This document shows, piece after piece, positions 32,286 to 45,300 of a stretch of 64,000 nucleotides of DNA. The stretch lies in contig OZ176053.1 of assembly GCA_964247055.1 (NCBI GenBank), forward strand, positions 5,580,001-5,644,000. The letters are read 5' to 3'. Under the pieces are notes generated by a model, which saw nothing but the letters and a program-made list of their open reading frames with translations, was not told the origin of the DNA and did no database searches. Numbering within the stretch: position 1 is the first letter of the stretch; the number at the start of each line of letters is the position of its first letter. The translations under genes were made by a program, and so were the position numbers. The stretch is from Paragordius varius. Lineage: Eukaryota; Nematomorpha.

Positions 32286-33774
32286 AATTTTTTTGCTTTC
32301 ATTTGCACATGTGGTATATAGTTTATCTCATATAATTTAAAATTTATTATGGTTTTGGCACATGATGTTCTATATTATTAATAGTTAATCAAATCTAAAA
32401 AATATAATGTTGTAGTTACGCGGAGGTTAAGTGATGTCTTTACCATTTGAATAGAACATACGTAACTTTAAACTTCGATTCAAATTAAATATTTTTAACT
32501 ATAGTGTAGGAAACGGTACTAATTTTAATTTGCTTCCATCCTAATAAATAGGCCAACATATCTTTAATAGCAATAATTTAAAAAAAAGTACAAAACAAAT
32601 TACTATCATGCCATTAGAACATTTCGGAAAATATCGTGTTTATAGAATTCCCTAAAATGAATTAATTTTCAAAATCACATCTAACAATGATATAAACAGA
32701 AAAAATGGTTTATTTTGATTTCAAGTTTGATTTAGCTAATGCACACGTGTCATGTTGTTTATATTTTACTTGGAGGTTTATCCATAAAATAAGTATTTGG
32801 TTCTTAAAATGGTTTTTTTATTGTTTCGGTACATCCAGACTTTCGCAATTTATTTGTTCCATATTTTTAGAGATAATTGATTTTAAACAAGCCTGGCTCA
32901 AACACTCTAAATTGAATCGGGGAAATGAAAGTATTGTATCAAAGGTTTTAAAAGAAGTCAGTTATTTATTTAATTTATAATATTTTTTATCAAATTCTAC
33001 ACATCTTGTCAGCCTGACTGTTTTTCGAAACAAACCATTAGTCAAGCCTTTTCCAACGTATTTGAATTATAAGTACTCCCCCGTGTGCGTTGATGCAGAA
33101 CGGTAATAGTCAGATGGCGTTAGTTCAAAAGAAACAACGAAGCGATTTTAAGGGTGAGATGATTGAAATTGATTTGACCTGCAAGTTTTTCAAATATGGC
33201 CTGTTTTCATGAAAAAATTCAACTTTAGGGGAGTTATGTCTACCAAGAAAACTTGATTCAGAGATATAAAATCATTTAATTAAATAAAACCTAAAGATTT
33301 TCCAAATGTGGTTTGTGGCACACTTGACACATTAAATATGGATACAATTATTTTAAAAACTACTTATATATATAAATATATATATATATATTTTAGGTTT
33401 TATATGTAATTGAAACTGTTAATATTATAACCTTTTTATCAATAACTTTTGGCTAATTGACCTATTTAAATTGGGTGGATACAAAAGACTATCAAATTTT
33501 AGGAATGCTAAATTTATTTAAGAACAACAATGCATCTAGAAATATCCTATGTTCATTTTCGTGAACCCTTAAAAAACAATATTTTGAAAGTATTTAATTA
33601 TACCAAAAAAATTGAGTAAACCTTTTTGGTCACTAAAAATATATTTTGAATATTATAAATCAATATCATTGATGAATCAATTAACTAATCACGATACGTT
33701 AGATGAAATCCTAAAAAGGTATATCTTAGATTTATCATAATTTCCTCCTAACTTGATAAACAATTAATTATCGT

Positions 33775-33815
<41 letters not shown>

Positions 33816-33955
33816 AAAATTTTAAAGTTAATGAAGGTATTTTTCTATTTAGAATATTATTTTTGGTTCAAAATTCATAAATGCTAAAGGTTAATCATTA
33901 TATTAATAATAAGAGTGAGCCGGATAGGCCTATTTCGAATCGAAAGTAGAAATTA
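32286..33955. other. KAT5 5' flank, no gene recognised
   Basis: Start of the gap between the divergent KAT5 and UTP4 genes. About 32440-32770 is a partial copy of the MITE at 37575-38150 (shared words CTTCGATTCAAATT, GGAAACGGTAC, CACATCTAACA and CATGTTG/CACGTTG). TA tracts occur near 33350 and 33780. No promoter motif could be singled out. Confidence 0.55.
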
Positions 33956-33959
33956 ATCT

Positions 33960-35420
33960 ATTAATACGCCGACAGTGACTAAGTCCTTTTTAAATTAGGC
34001 CCTGAGTTACCACCCCGTGTAAAAATCGAGTGTTTTAAAAAATGGAAGTCCCTAAAATGCTAAGTTTGAACGACGTTTCCAGAAAAAGGGTCCGGTCAGT
34101 TTCAATAGTATACTTTTTATAATGTTTTAATGTGCTGATCAGGACTAAGCCCTTTTTTAGATTAGCCATTTAGTTTATCCCATACTTATATCAAAAAATG
34201 AGGTTTGTTTTGTTTGGCAAAGGATACCGAAAAATATGTGGGCACAGTCAGTTTCAATAGTGTGTTTTACAAATGAGGCTGACCAAGCCCTGAATGCCCT
34301 AAGTTTTCAGCCACCCCATGTAAAAATGGGGCGCTTTTTTAATAAATAAAATTCTATAAATTATAAGTTCAAAAAACGTTTCTAAAAAAATTGTGGGCCT
34401 ATTTAGTTTTAATAGTGTAATTTTTATAAGGTTTCACAAAGGCGCTGAGGGTGACTAAGCCCTTTTTAAAAATTAGCCCATCTGTTTAGCCTCTCACTTA
34501 TATGAAAATGGGGTTTTGAAATAGTTGGTTTTTGGCATACGATATACTAACTAGGCATCAGTTTCAATAAAAAGTATTTAAAATTGCGTTAAAATAGCGC
34601 TGAAGCCCTTTTTAAATGAGCCACTCAATTTGGCCCTACATAGTGTAAAAATACGGGCCTTAAGACAATAGAGACGTTGAAGCAATTTTTTGGAAAGTGT
34701 GTAGGCTCATCCAAATTCAATAGTGTACTTTCATTGTTTCGCAATAGTGCCGACGGTGACAAAGCCATATTTTAAAATTTACGGCCCCTCATTCTAGTCT
34801 CTCCTCTGTAAGAATGGATGAACATAAACTGGTTTTGAAGAACGATCCCGGAAAATGTGTACGCACAATCAGTAATAAAAAAATTTTTTTTATTTTTAAA
34901 ATGGCGCCGAGGGTGACTGAGCCCTTTTTAAAAATAGCCCCTATAATATACCCCCACATAGCATATATATAGAAGATTTAAAATTTTTAGATTTAAGCAA
35001 ATTTTTGTGCACCGAGGATAACCGAGCCATTTTTAGTTTGCCGAGTCCAGCTCCATCCTTGTTAAAAGTTTTTTTAAATAAATACGTTCCTGAAACAGTA
35101 TCAATAATATTTTTATATAATGTTTTACATTTTCACCGAGGGTGACTAAGCCCTCTTTTAAATAAGGCCGTCAGTTTTGTCCTCCCCATTTAAAAATTGT
35201 TTATTTGAACAAATTATGATTTAAATATAAGTTTTCGAAAAATTTATGGGCACTGTCAGTTCAATATTATTATTTTCGATTTTTAGACCAGTCCCTCAAT
35301 TCATTTTCTATTTACAAAAATATTGACTTAAGTAATTTTTCCGTAAATGTATTTTATTTATATGAATGCGCCGTCGCCGACAGAACCACATATTTTCCTG
35401 TATTCAACCCCACCCGTGCC
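33960..35420. repeat. ~155 bp satellite-like tandem array, about 9-10 units
   Basis: The core GCGCCGAGGGTGACTAAGCC and variants recur near 33968, 34135, 34283, 34443, 34592, 34747, 34902, 35011, 35128 and 35370, each followed by CTTTTTAAA, TTAGCC/TAGGCC, a pyrimidine-rich CCCCnnGTGTAAAAATG block and a CAGTTTCAATAGTGTA block. Most spacings are 148-167 bp. Units differ from one another by many changes, so the array is old. The same unit is dispersed at 9555-9790 and 11405-12010. Confidence 0.85.
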
Positions 35421-36080
35421 CGTGTAAAGCTGATCATTTTATGTAAGTAATTATGTATAATGGTTAAAAAATCAATTAAATAAATTTCGAAAGCCTCCAA
35501 AAACATTTCAGAGGCGGGTATTTGATATTGATTATAAAAAACAGCTTTTATTAATCAATCTTCGGAGCGAACCCAATTTTTTAGAAAAATTCGAAAAAAA
35601 TAAGCTTTTTTATTTGATATAGAGAATGTTCATTGATAATAAAATACAAAGACAACTAGTTAATTTGCAGGTTAGTTAAGCTCTAGGGTATAAAACGACC
35701 CAAAATTTTGATCGTCTAAAAAAAATTAAACGGTAATGTGTTTATTATGAAATCGCTTTGAGCGAGAAATATTTCAAAATGGTAATTTTGCCCAACATAT
35801 ACATTTAAGGATAATCTAACACCCCATAAAATAAATAAATTAAAATAAAAATATGAATTTATTTGCAATGGTTACCATATTACTTATGGTTATAGCAATA
35901 ATGATATACTAATGATAGATCTAGATATCGAGATCGCTATTAAAGCGATCATCATAAAATAGTTTTTATTTGGAAGGTATTGTTAGTTTAGCCCAGATAT
36001 TGGTATTCCATTGGATTATAACATTATTCGATGATGTGGAGCCAAGTTTTAGGGCGAATTTGCAAATTGAAAAATCTTTG
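35421..36080. other. Intergenic stretch, nothing recognised
   Basis: AT-rich sequence without open frames of note or repeats that I could match to others in the window. Confidence 0.5.
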
Positions 36081-36084
36081 GCAG

Positions 36085-36300
36085 AAGAATCTATACAGGA
36101 CCTATCTATGAAACCAAAGTAGCGACATTATTTGTGAAGATGGTATTGGTTCTAATTCATTAGAGTAAAGATCCCCATACATATATTTTAGAATCTGTTT
36201 TATATTGTGGTGTTTTTGAGATGATTCATCGCTGGCTTCAGTAAGGATTAGACGGAGAGAAACCGACTTTATGCATTTATTATGGTGTCAGATGCTTTCG
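36085..36300 (-). mobile_element. Decayed LINE 3' fragment
   Basis: On - the sequence follows the RT C-terminal region of the copy at 43652-44400: blocks such as GGACCTATCTATGAAACCAAA, GGTTCTAATTCATT and ATATATTTTAGAATCTG (read on +) correspond to 43850-43950. No frame remains open. Confidence 0.6.
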
Positions 36301-37574
36301 AATCCATAAACAGGTGATAATAAACCATTAGCTAAATATTTTTCTTATTGATATGAGTATGGGTTTTTAAGTGCTTTACCTTCTGAAAGGAGATTCATTA
36401 TTAATGATTGTTTTATCTTAAGTTTTATTTTTAATAACGGTTAAAAAATTTATTTTCAGCGTGCTAAATAATTGGCGCAATCTAAGATTATTCCTTATTT
36501 TTATTGGATGGACTAAATGTAGCTTTAATAGCATTTGGAATTGATTAAATTTTAATGTGACCAGATAGGCTGTTTTTCGCAGTACAGTACTGGGTTTTCA
36601 GAAAAAAACTGCGCCTGTACTGCACCCACTTTTGTACTGCTTTTTGAAATTAAAAAAAATAGTTTTATATAAATATATGTCAATTACCTTTTATTTATAA
36701 AAATAATTTTAAAACTTAATATAGTACCTTCTGTAATAACCCCATAATTTGTAAAGAAATGGTTCATTTGCGTAATACTATCCTTTTTTTAATTGGTTAA
36801 TAATATTTTATTTTCTACTCGAATCATACATAAAACTTAAGATTGCAGCCTTTCGCGCAGTGGCGAAACTATAAATCTCGGACTCAGATTCAGGCTAATG
36901 GCTCTTTCACACAGGGCTTCTGCAAAAATAGGTACCTCAACATTTAAAATTAACAAAATTTATAATATTTTAATAAATGTTTGATCTTAGAAAGTTCATT
37001 TTTTATTATGTGATGAAACTACGGGGAGCTAGGGGAAGCAGTGCGGGGGGGGGCAGGGCAAAACAGGGGCGCTTTTTTACTATTTATATTTAATTTGCCC
37101 CTTTCTATTTTAAGGGGGGGGGGCAAAATTCATTATTTTTTTTATTTACAGATATATAAGTAATTATTGCCTGATTGTAAATTTAATGGCAGAGTATAAA
37201 GAGAATTATTATTGATTGAAAGGAAGAAAAAGCGAAAAAAATGCATTTTTTCCACTATCTAAATAAGCGGTTTTATTATAAGTTGATAATTAATAAACAC
37301 TTTTAAATTCTCTCCAACAGCTAAAAATAAATAAATGAGTAGAGATAGTTGACACAAATTAAGTGCCTATAAATTTTCAAGTCCTAAATTATGATTTTAA
37401 AAATTAAAGTATTATAGTTTTATGAAAATTCACAAATTTTGAAAGATGTAATTTTTTGCCTCTGTTAAATTAAAAAATTACAAATAAAATCTCAGATGCA
37501 TTAATATATTCATATAGCCTAAAGATATATTTCTTTTTAATGTAGTATTTGAGACAATTTCCATATTTTAATTT
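36301..37574. other. Intergenic stretch with G-runs and possible hAT-like end
   Basis: Contains CAGTGGCGAAACTA near 36857, resembling common hAT termini, and two poly-G tracts near 37045 and 37117 separated by TTTGCCCC. A short inverted GCAGTACA pair lies near 36585-36640. None of these could be resolved into a complete element. Confidence 0.35.
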
Positions 37575-38150
37575 TTATGAAATGGGTTCATGTAAATTTT
37601 AACACTTCGATTCAAATTGGGGTATCTAAATAACCCAGACAAAATTTAAATTAATATTTTTAAAAAACTACTGATGGAAACGGTACCAATTTATATTTAT
37701 TCTATCCTAAAATTATATAAATAAGTTAAATATCTAAATAAAATTTCGTTTTGAAAAAAATTTCCATGTAAAACTACTTCGACGCCATTTTTATTTTAAA
37801 TATTTTTGCAAAATATAGTGTTCATTAAAATTTTAAGGTAATAACAAAGTAATTATTTATTTAAATTACATCTAACATTGATAGAAATAGAAAAAGCGGT
37901 TTATTTTGTATTATTTTTTACCATCGCACACATGTCACGTTGACCAAATTTTTACCTTTCGGTTTTTAGCTTAAAATATGTAATATCAAGTAATTTTGAA
38001 TAAAATTTTCTACATATTTTGGTTTATTAATGATATATAGGTGCAAAATTTTGCCATGGTTTCAATTCCTTCCATATTTCTTAAAAAAATTTAGTTTAAT
38101 CAGGCCTGAGATATTTAACTACCCCAATTTGAATAGAAGGACTAAAATGA
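37575..38150. repeat. MITE-E, ~575 bp with ~35 bp TIRs
   Basis: Left TIR includes TTCGATTCAAATTGGGGTA and the right TIR includes TACCCCAATTTGAATAGAAG, which are inverted relative to each other, with matching flanking words (AATTTTAAC / CTAAAAT). No ORF. A partial copy lies at 32440-32770 upstream of KAT5. Confidence 0.7.
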
Positions 38151-38498
38151 ATGTGTTGTATCCAAATGTTAAGTTACACAAAAAGATATAAAGTGTTATA
38201 TGATTTTGGCGTTTTGCAGATTAATATAAAAAACCAAAAGTTATACTTACTTGAGATTTATTCAGTTAATTATAAAATTCTAAAATAAGTAAAGATATTA
38301 TGAAAACCGAAAATAAAATTTTTTACTGCATATCTTAGGTATCCCAAAGAAAAACATCTTCGTGTTTTAAAAAGCGAAAAAGTGTAGGGCATAAGGCTGG
38401 TCCTGTGTGGACGTAGCGATAAGGAGCTGCCTATCACACCATCTTCTAGATATTCGAATTTACACCAAACATAAGATCACATTTTTTGTACGGTACGC

Positions 38499-39313
38499 AT
38501 GAAAATCTCTCGCTTTGAGACGCATCTTTTAAATTGTCGAGAGTTTGATGCTCCTCCAATACTAGCCATATCTGAAAACAAATTATCCAATTTAATAGCT
38601 GTTCTTAGGTATATATATTTTTATTATTATAGAAATGAAGGGCCAATTGAAATCTGGAAAATTAAAAAAAATCACATATTTTTTCTGCAAGTATTTTTTA
38701 AAAATAATTTAGAAAATACACAATGCATCAAATTTTATTGCTGATGATATTTGTTGGTGTAAAAATCGATTGTTTGGTTCTGGTATTACTGGATCTATCG
38801 TTGAATATGATTTAAAGAATGGAAATGGTGTTAAGGTATTACCTCAATTAATTTTAGTATGTGATTCAAGAAAATTTTGGAAGCATTTGGGCGATCTCGG
38901 TGGATCCAACACATAACTATATAGCGGTTTTATTAATTTTGAATAGTTAATAAAAAGGAAATTATATATTAATTTTTCTCAACATAAATATATGGGTTTG
39001 TTATTTGCCCAATTTAAATTATTTATGTATTATCATTTGTATTTTTTAATCAATTAATTTGGAGTCATTAATATTTTGTTAAAGTGTAGGTTGCAATTGC
39101 AACATGCGAATTTATACTGCCACCAGAATTATGTTAAAATTATTGGAAATTTTGTTGATGCTAAATGATTTTTTCGATGAGAATTTAATGCCCAACTCCC
39201 TTTTTTTATTATCATTAATGTGCATATTCCATAATACCTTTCAAATTTTTACCTATGCATATATTATATAACAATTACTTTCTAAAGATCTTTTAAGGAT
39301 AATAAAAAATAAT

Positions 39314-39351
<38 letters not shown>

Positions 39352-42300
39352 ATGGCAAAATAGCTTCACAAATGCTTCATAATTATATGTTTTAAAAAGG
39401 TCAAATTGAAATTTTGGCATATATAGAGTGTCCAACAGCTTTGGAATCTAAAAATATAGGGGTCTTGTTTTATCTGGAACGACAAAATCAAAAAAGATTT
39501 TTGGCATTTTTTGAACAAATAGAATTTTTTATATAAATAATATTTAGCTAAATATTAGCATATAAATGTATTGACCCAAAACCGCACTAATTTTTCATAA
39601 TGAATAGTATTTTTTCTTGAATATAAAAGGAATTTTTTAAATCAAATAACGATTTGGCTATTAATAGCATGCGCAAAAGGTGGTTAAACCGTACAAAAAT
39701 AATTTTAAACGATAATAAGATGTGAATATGCACTTCATTAAAACTTTATGAAATTTAGTTCTTTTGACATATTTGTCATAAATTAATTTTTATTTCAAAT
39801 TTAAAGTTTTTTTTGCGTTTAATTAGGCTGGAACAGATAGCGGAAAATTAGTTATTTACCAAGTTTTACCAGAAGTACTCGAAGACTTAAACACCCTTGA
39901 CGATGATACCAACGATAATATAAGATCTAATCTATTATTGAAAAAATCTAAAAGATTTGAACCTAAATTACAAATTATTGATACATGTTATCCCTCATCA
40001 AGTCTTACGTCAAAATCCGCAAAAAAGTCTAAGAATAAAGAAGGAACATTTTCCAACCAAAATTCGCAAGAAAGAATTACCTGTTTGGCATGGTGGAATA
40101 ATGTTGAATCGTTGGAAATTGAGGATTCTTATAATATAAGCGATCATTTATATGTTGCATTTGCTACCACTCATAATCCAATCGCTAATCATGAATTATA
40201 TAACGATAATGAAGGTAAAAGTACATATATACAAGTCTAAAACTTTTATTGTTTTTTTATGATCAGCAAAAAACTTAATTTGTGTCCTTAAAATATAGAA
40301 ATCAGGGCTTGGAACCGGAACCGCATGGAACCGGAACCCGGTTCCTGGGATTTTAGCAAAAACCGGTTCCATGTGGATCGAACCAACGCGGTTACGGTTC
40401 CACTTCCCCAGGAACCACCCCGGTACCGATTCCAAAATTTCAGGAACCATTCCGGTTGTATCTATAAATTTTTAGGAACCAACCCGGTTCCGGTTCCACC
40501 CCCTTAATTAGTGGTTCTCCCATATGATTTTTATTATAAAAATTTATTTCAAAATTTAAATTTGATTGTACCACTGCATATTATATTCATCAAACTTTAA
40601 ACCTAAAACTAAGCGCCTAATATTATATTAGCGATACTCTCTTAATTTTGGGCGATTTGGCCCTTCTAAAAAATCTAATAGTCATAACTTATTATTTATA
40701 ATATACATGTTCGTATATATGGGTCTCCGTTGAAAGGAGTTTAACTCTTTATTTATTTTCATATTTGAAGCAGTTTGACCAGCGATGCTATAATTTTTTA
40801 AAGTTAAATAAATTTTTTTAGATGCCATACTTAATTTAACACTCACTATATACCTTTGTACTTATAGATTTTCGTATTATATTTTTAAAATTTTCATTTA
40901 TAATGCTACATTATATTTCTTTGACTATACATTTGGCAATTTATAATAAATTGTTTGATTTATAATTGTCAGTATTTTGGTTGTATTTTTATTATAATAA
41001 TTTTGTAAGAAAATCATTTAATCAAAAGTCAGGAACCGAAAATGGATCCTGTTCTAAATGTCAAGAACCGGCTCCCGGAACCGTTAAAGGAACCAAGCGG
41101 TTCCGGTTCCACTTTTTTTGAGCCGGTTTCAAGCCCTGATAAAAATAATTAAATTTCGTAAAAAAATATGTTTTATGGGACAAAACTACTATTTTTTAGG
41201 CCAAATGTGTTTAATTTCAACAGGTAATTTTGATTTAAGAATACAGTATTATTACGAATATTTATTTGATATAAATTCATACCTATTTACTTATATATTA
41301 AAATAATTAACAAACGTAAATAAATAAAACCTTTTTTCCTATTTTATTTAAACAAATTCTACATTTTGTTTAACCAATTTGGATATCAACAAACTAATTT
41401 TCAATTTAATTAAATACATTTTTTTGATCATTTATATATATATGACAAAATGATAGATGATGACATTGAGCAAGGAAGCATTCTTCCAATTGATACAACC
41501 ATTGAAACAATGGAGGAACTAGAAATGGCACGTAGAAAAAAACGAAAAAATGACGCTAAAAAAGTCACCCGCAATTACGGAAAGATTTACATTTATCCAG
41601 TTTCACATCTTTATGACGTGCCAAATGGTGAAACAAGTATATATATATATCATTTTTAAGTGTTTAAATTGATGCTACATACAGTAAAATTAAGGATGTG
41701 AAAAGTAAATGACTGCCATGTCTTTTTTTATAAAGAATATTTTATTTTTTGATTTGATTTTATTATAAAATTGAGTGCGTTATCAATTTACAACCCTATT
41801 TTTATTTCGCTTCGCAAAACGATATTGTATATTAGAGTTAAATTAATGGTTTGTTCTATAAACTTTTTGTGTTTTAATCTTATATATTAACTCCTACTAT
41901 ATATGGTACAATCAATTTATTGTTATATAATATGCATATTTATGTTGACCAATTCACATTTTGTAAGCCAATTGGTAATGATGCAGTAGCATATGATATA
42001 TAACAAATTTTTCCAAAAAATAAACGAATTTTATGTTGTAAAATAAGAAAAAATTGTTGATTTTCAACCATTTTTTGTTTTATTCCTACCCGCTACTGTA
42101 TTGCCAATTAGCTTGCAAGAATGTGAAATGGCCAATAATGCATACTGTATTTCTATCACATAGATGCAAATATAAAGCATTCTTTGCCCCGATATCGTGT
42201 TATAAGTCTCGAGTTTTTGGCACGAGAAGAAAGATTTGCCATGCTAAATTTGCAACAAGTTACAAAACATCAAGGAGGCAAAAATATTACAGAATCGGAT

Positions 42301-45300
42301 GAATATCATGATAATAACTCATCATTATCAAATATAACATCACTGTTTGTTAATGCCCTTTTATTTTGTGAGGGGAATCGCACACTAATTAGTGCAGACA
42401 CGTATGGAGCTATCCGTTTTTGGTCAACTCAATCTTGTCAACTCCTTAAAACGATAAGTGGCATTCATAATGGACCCTTGTTATGTATGACACCGCATTC
42501 AGTTAAGAGAGCGCTTTTTTATATTATATTTTAGAATTTAGTTTGAATTCTAAGAAACATCTATGACTTCTTTGAATAACACTTTGCCTTTCGAATTAAG
42601 ATTAAAATGTTTTTTTTTATATTTATTTTATGACCATTATAATCTCAATTTTATGATTTACAGCGTTTTTTTCTTGAATTATTTTTTATTTGTTACATTA
42701 TTTTCTCACAGAAAAATCCCAATATATTTTATGCATCCGGTACGGATCCCATCATTGTTCAGTATGAACGCAATAGTGAAGGAGAATGGTTTAAGTCACA
42801 TCAACATACACTGCATGAAAATGATGTTAAAGCTTTATGTCATATCAATGGATGGTTATTTTCTGGAGGTTTTATCCTTAATTTGCCTTAAAATTTGAAA
42901 TATTATATCAATTGACTGGTTTCAAAAAATTATTATAAATCCGACCGCTTATATATACAGTCCTTCATGGTTCTAAATAGTTATTTTTCTCAGAATTATT
43001 AAGTTTATCCTGTAAATAAATTAAACAAAATAATTTTAACTGTTTTTGTTGGCTCTAATCATATCAAATATCAATATATATTATTAGCAATTAATTGAAT
43101 TTGATGATAAATTTAAATTTTAAATTTAATGTCTACGCCATTGATGTTTGGATAAAACAGATTTAGATATAATGACTTTTCTATAATAAATGAATTTTTT
43201 ACCTAATTGTTAATATATATTATTATTTTTTGATTTTTAGGACTGGACACCAAAATTATCGCTAGTAAATATAATCCTGTAACCACCGTTGTACAAATAC
43301 CTTCGATCCCATATTCCACACTTAATTCTTGTAGCTTTTCTCATGGTTTTACTGGCATCAATGTTAGGAATAATGGTATATATTTTGCGTTTAATTAAAA
43401 ATATTTAACAAAAATAATATTTTTCTTTTGTCCATAATTTAGACAAAAATAATGAAAAAGAGTCAAATTTCTTTGCTTTGTTTCAGTATCTTACAAGACT
43501 TGAAGTTTGGCAAATATCCACATCAGCTGAACATCACGGTAATACCCTAATCATTGAAACTATATAGAAATATTTTTTTAAGTATACTTTTGATCTTTAA
43601 ATAATAAGTTGTAATATATGTTTAAAATATATATGATTATTTAAATAGGTATTATTGGTTTGTCCCAGTTTTTGGGATTCTTTTACGATATATATTTCTA
43701 TCTTTTGTTGCGTTTCGATGTATGTTCAGGAATTTAAAATCTTGGTCTATGATTTGAGTCCCAGTTGTTTTAGGCCTCCCTTTTCGGTTGGGGGCAGAAA
43801 TCTGTAAATCTAGAATTTCTTTTGCAGGTGAGTCTATACTGGATCTGTCTATGTGTCCAAAATACCGAAGTCTATTTGTTCTGATAAAAGCTGTTATTGG
43901 TTCTAGTTCATTTATGGTAGAATTTATCATCATATATTTTAGCATTTTGTCTTCCGTTCTTTTCAATCTCAATTCTAATGTTTTTGTGATTGCCCAGGTT
44001 TCGCAGGCGTAGGTGCGGGTAGGGCGGACACCCACTTTATACATTTTGATTTTATTTTTTACGGTTATGTCTTTATGTGTTAATACATATTTGAGTAGGT
44101 TAAATTTTGCACAGCCGAGTTTGATTCTATGTGATATGGTTGTTTGAGGCTCCCCCCATTATTATTACTGATATTACCTAAATAGGTGAAATCGTTCACG
44201 ATTTCGAACCTAAAATTTTCTATTCTAAACTCCATTGATTTAGGGATGTTTGGCTTTCCTGATATACAGCTTTGGCATTTTAAAATTTTTATTATCAATT
44301 AACTTTGCTTTCAGGTTAGTGCATTTTTTGTGGACCCCCATTTTACAAGATGTACAAAAAACGCAGTTGTTCCACCATGGAACTTGCTGTACGCCGATGG
44401 TTTGATCATAACAGCAAAAACAGCACACGAACTGAAAAGTTTATACCTCAAATGGCATTCATGTTTCCAAAAACATGGCCTCAAAATAAATACAAAAGTA
44501 ATGATTACAGGAGATGAAAAAAGAACCATAAAATATCCCTGCTCTATTTGCCACAAAGAGTAAAACGAATGCCATTTTATGTACATCTTGTAAAATGTGG
44601 GTCCACAAAAACTGCACTAACCTGAAAGGAAAATTAATTGACAATAATTCTGTAAATAAATATAATTAAACAACATATTTGCACGTATTTTTATAATTAT
44701 TTTAATGCCATTAATATATTGAACTTATGGAGATGTCTATATAACATGAATCTTTTACAGAAGTTTAACATTAGTTTTAATTATTTAATTTAAGTTCCAA
44801 TAAATTTAATTTTTACCAAATACTATTAATATATATATATATATATATATATATTATTACCTCTTTTACCGTTCATATTCTCTGATATAAGAAGTATTCT
44901 GGAATACATTTTTAATTTCTTTTGCGCCTTTAAAAACATAAGCCAAATGCATATATCTTCAATAGGTTTAATTAATTTAAATATAATAATACGCAACTTT
45001 GTTTGAATCAAATATGTAATAAATGGTTCTGCGGTTACGAAAAGATATCTTGGAATAATTAAACTTTGATTAATAAAAAATGGATTTGTAATGGCCCGGA
45101 AAAATATATCAATCTAAGCTCTAAATTCATATATGTAATCCATTATTTATGCGCGTTTTTAGCTATAACACGGCTTATATTTGGCTGTATTTTTTTACCT
45201 ATTAATTATAGAACAAAAAATTGTTGAGTTACGAACCAATCCCAACGTTAAATTACCATTGGAGATTGTATGTTCAGCTATATCACCTTGTGCTAATTAT

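Noticed and set aside
32705-32980. 91-codon frame on + upstream of KAT5
   Set aside because: Low complexity, no ATG context, and it overlaps a partial MITE-E copy.
36857-37125. hAT element with CAGTGGCG end and poly-G interior
   Set aside because: Only one end-like word was seen, with no matching inverted end and no TSD. Left as a note.
44330-44563. Separate gene on + inside UTP4 intron 10
   Set aside because: The frame is the inverted arm of a LINE remnant (LLYADG and finger motifs).
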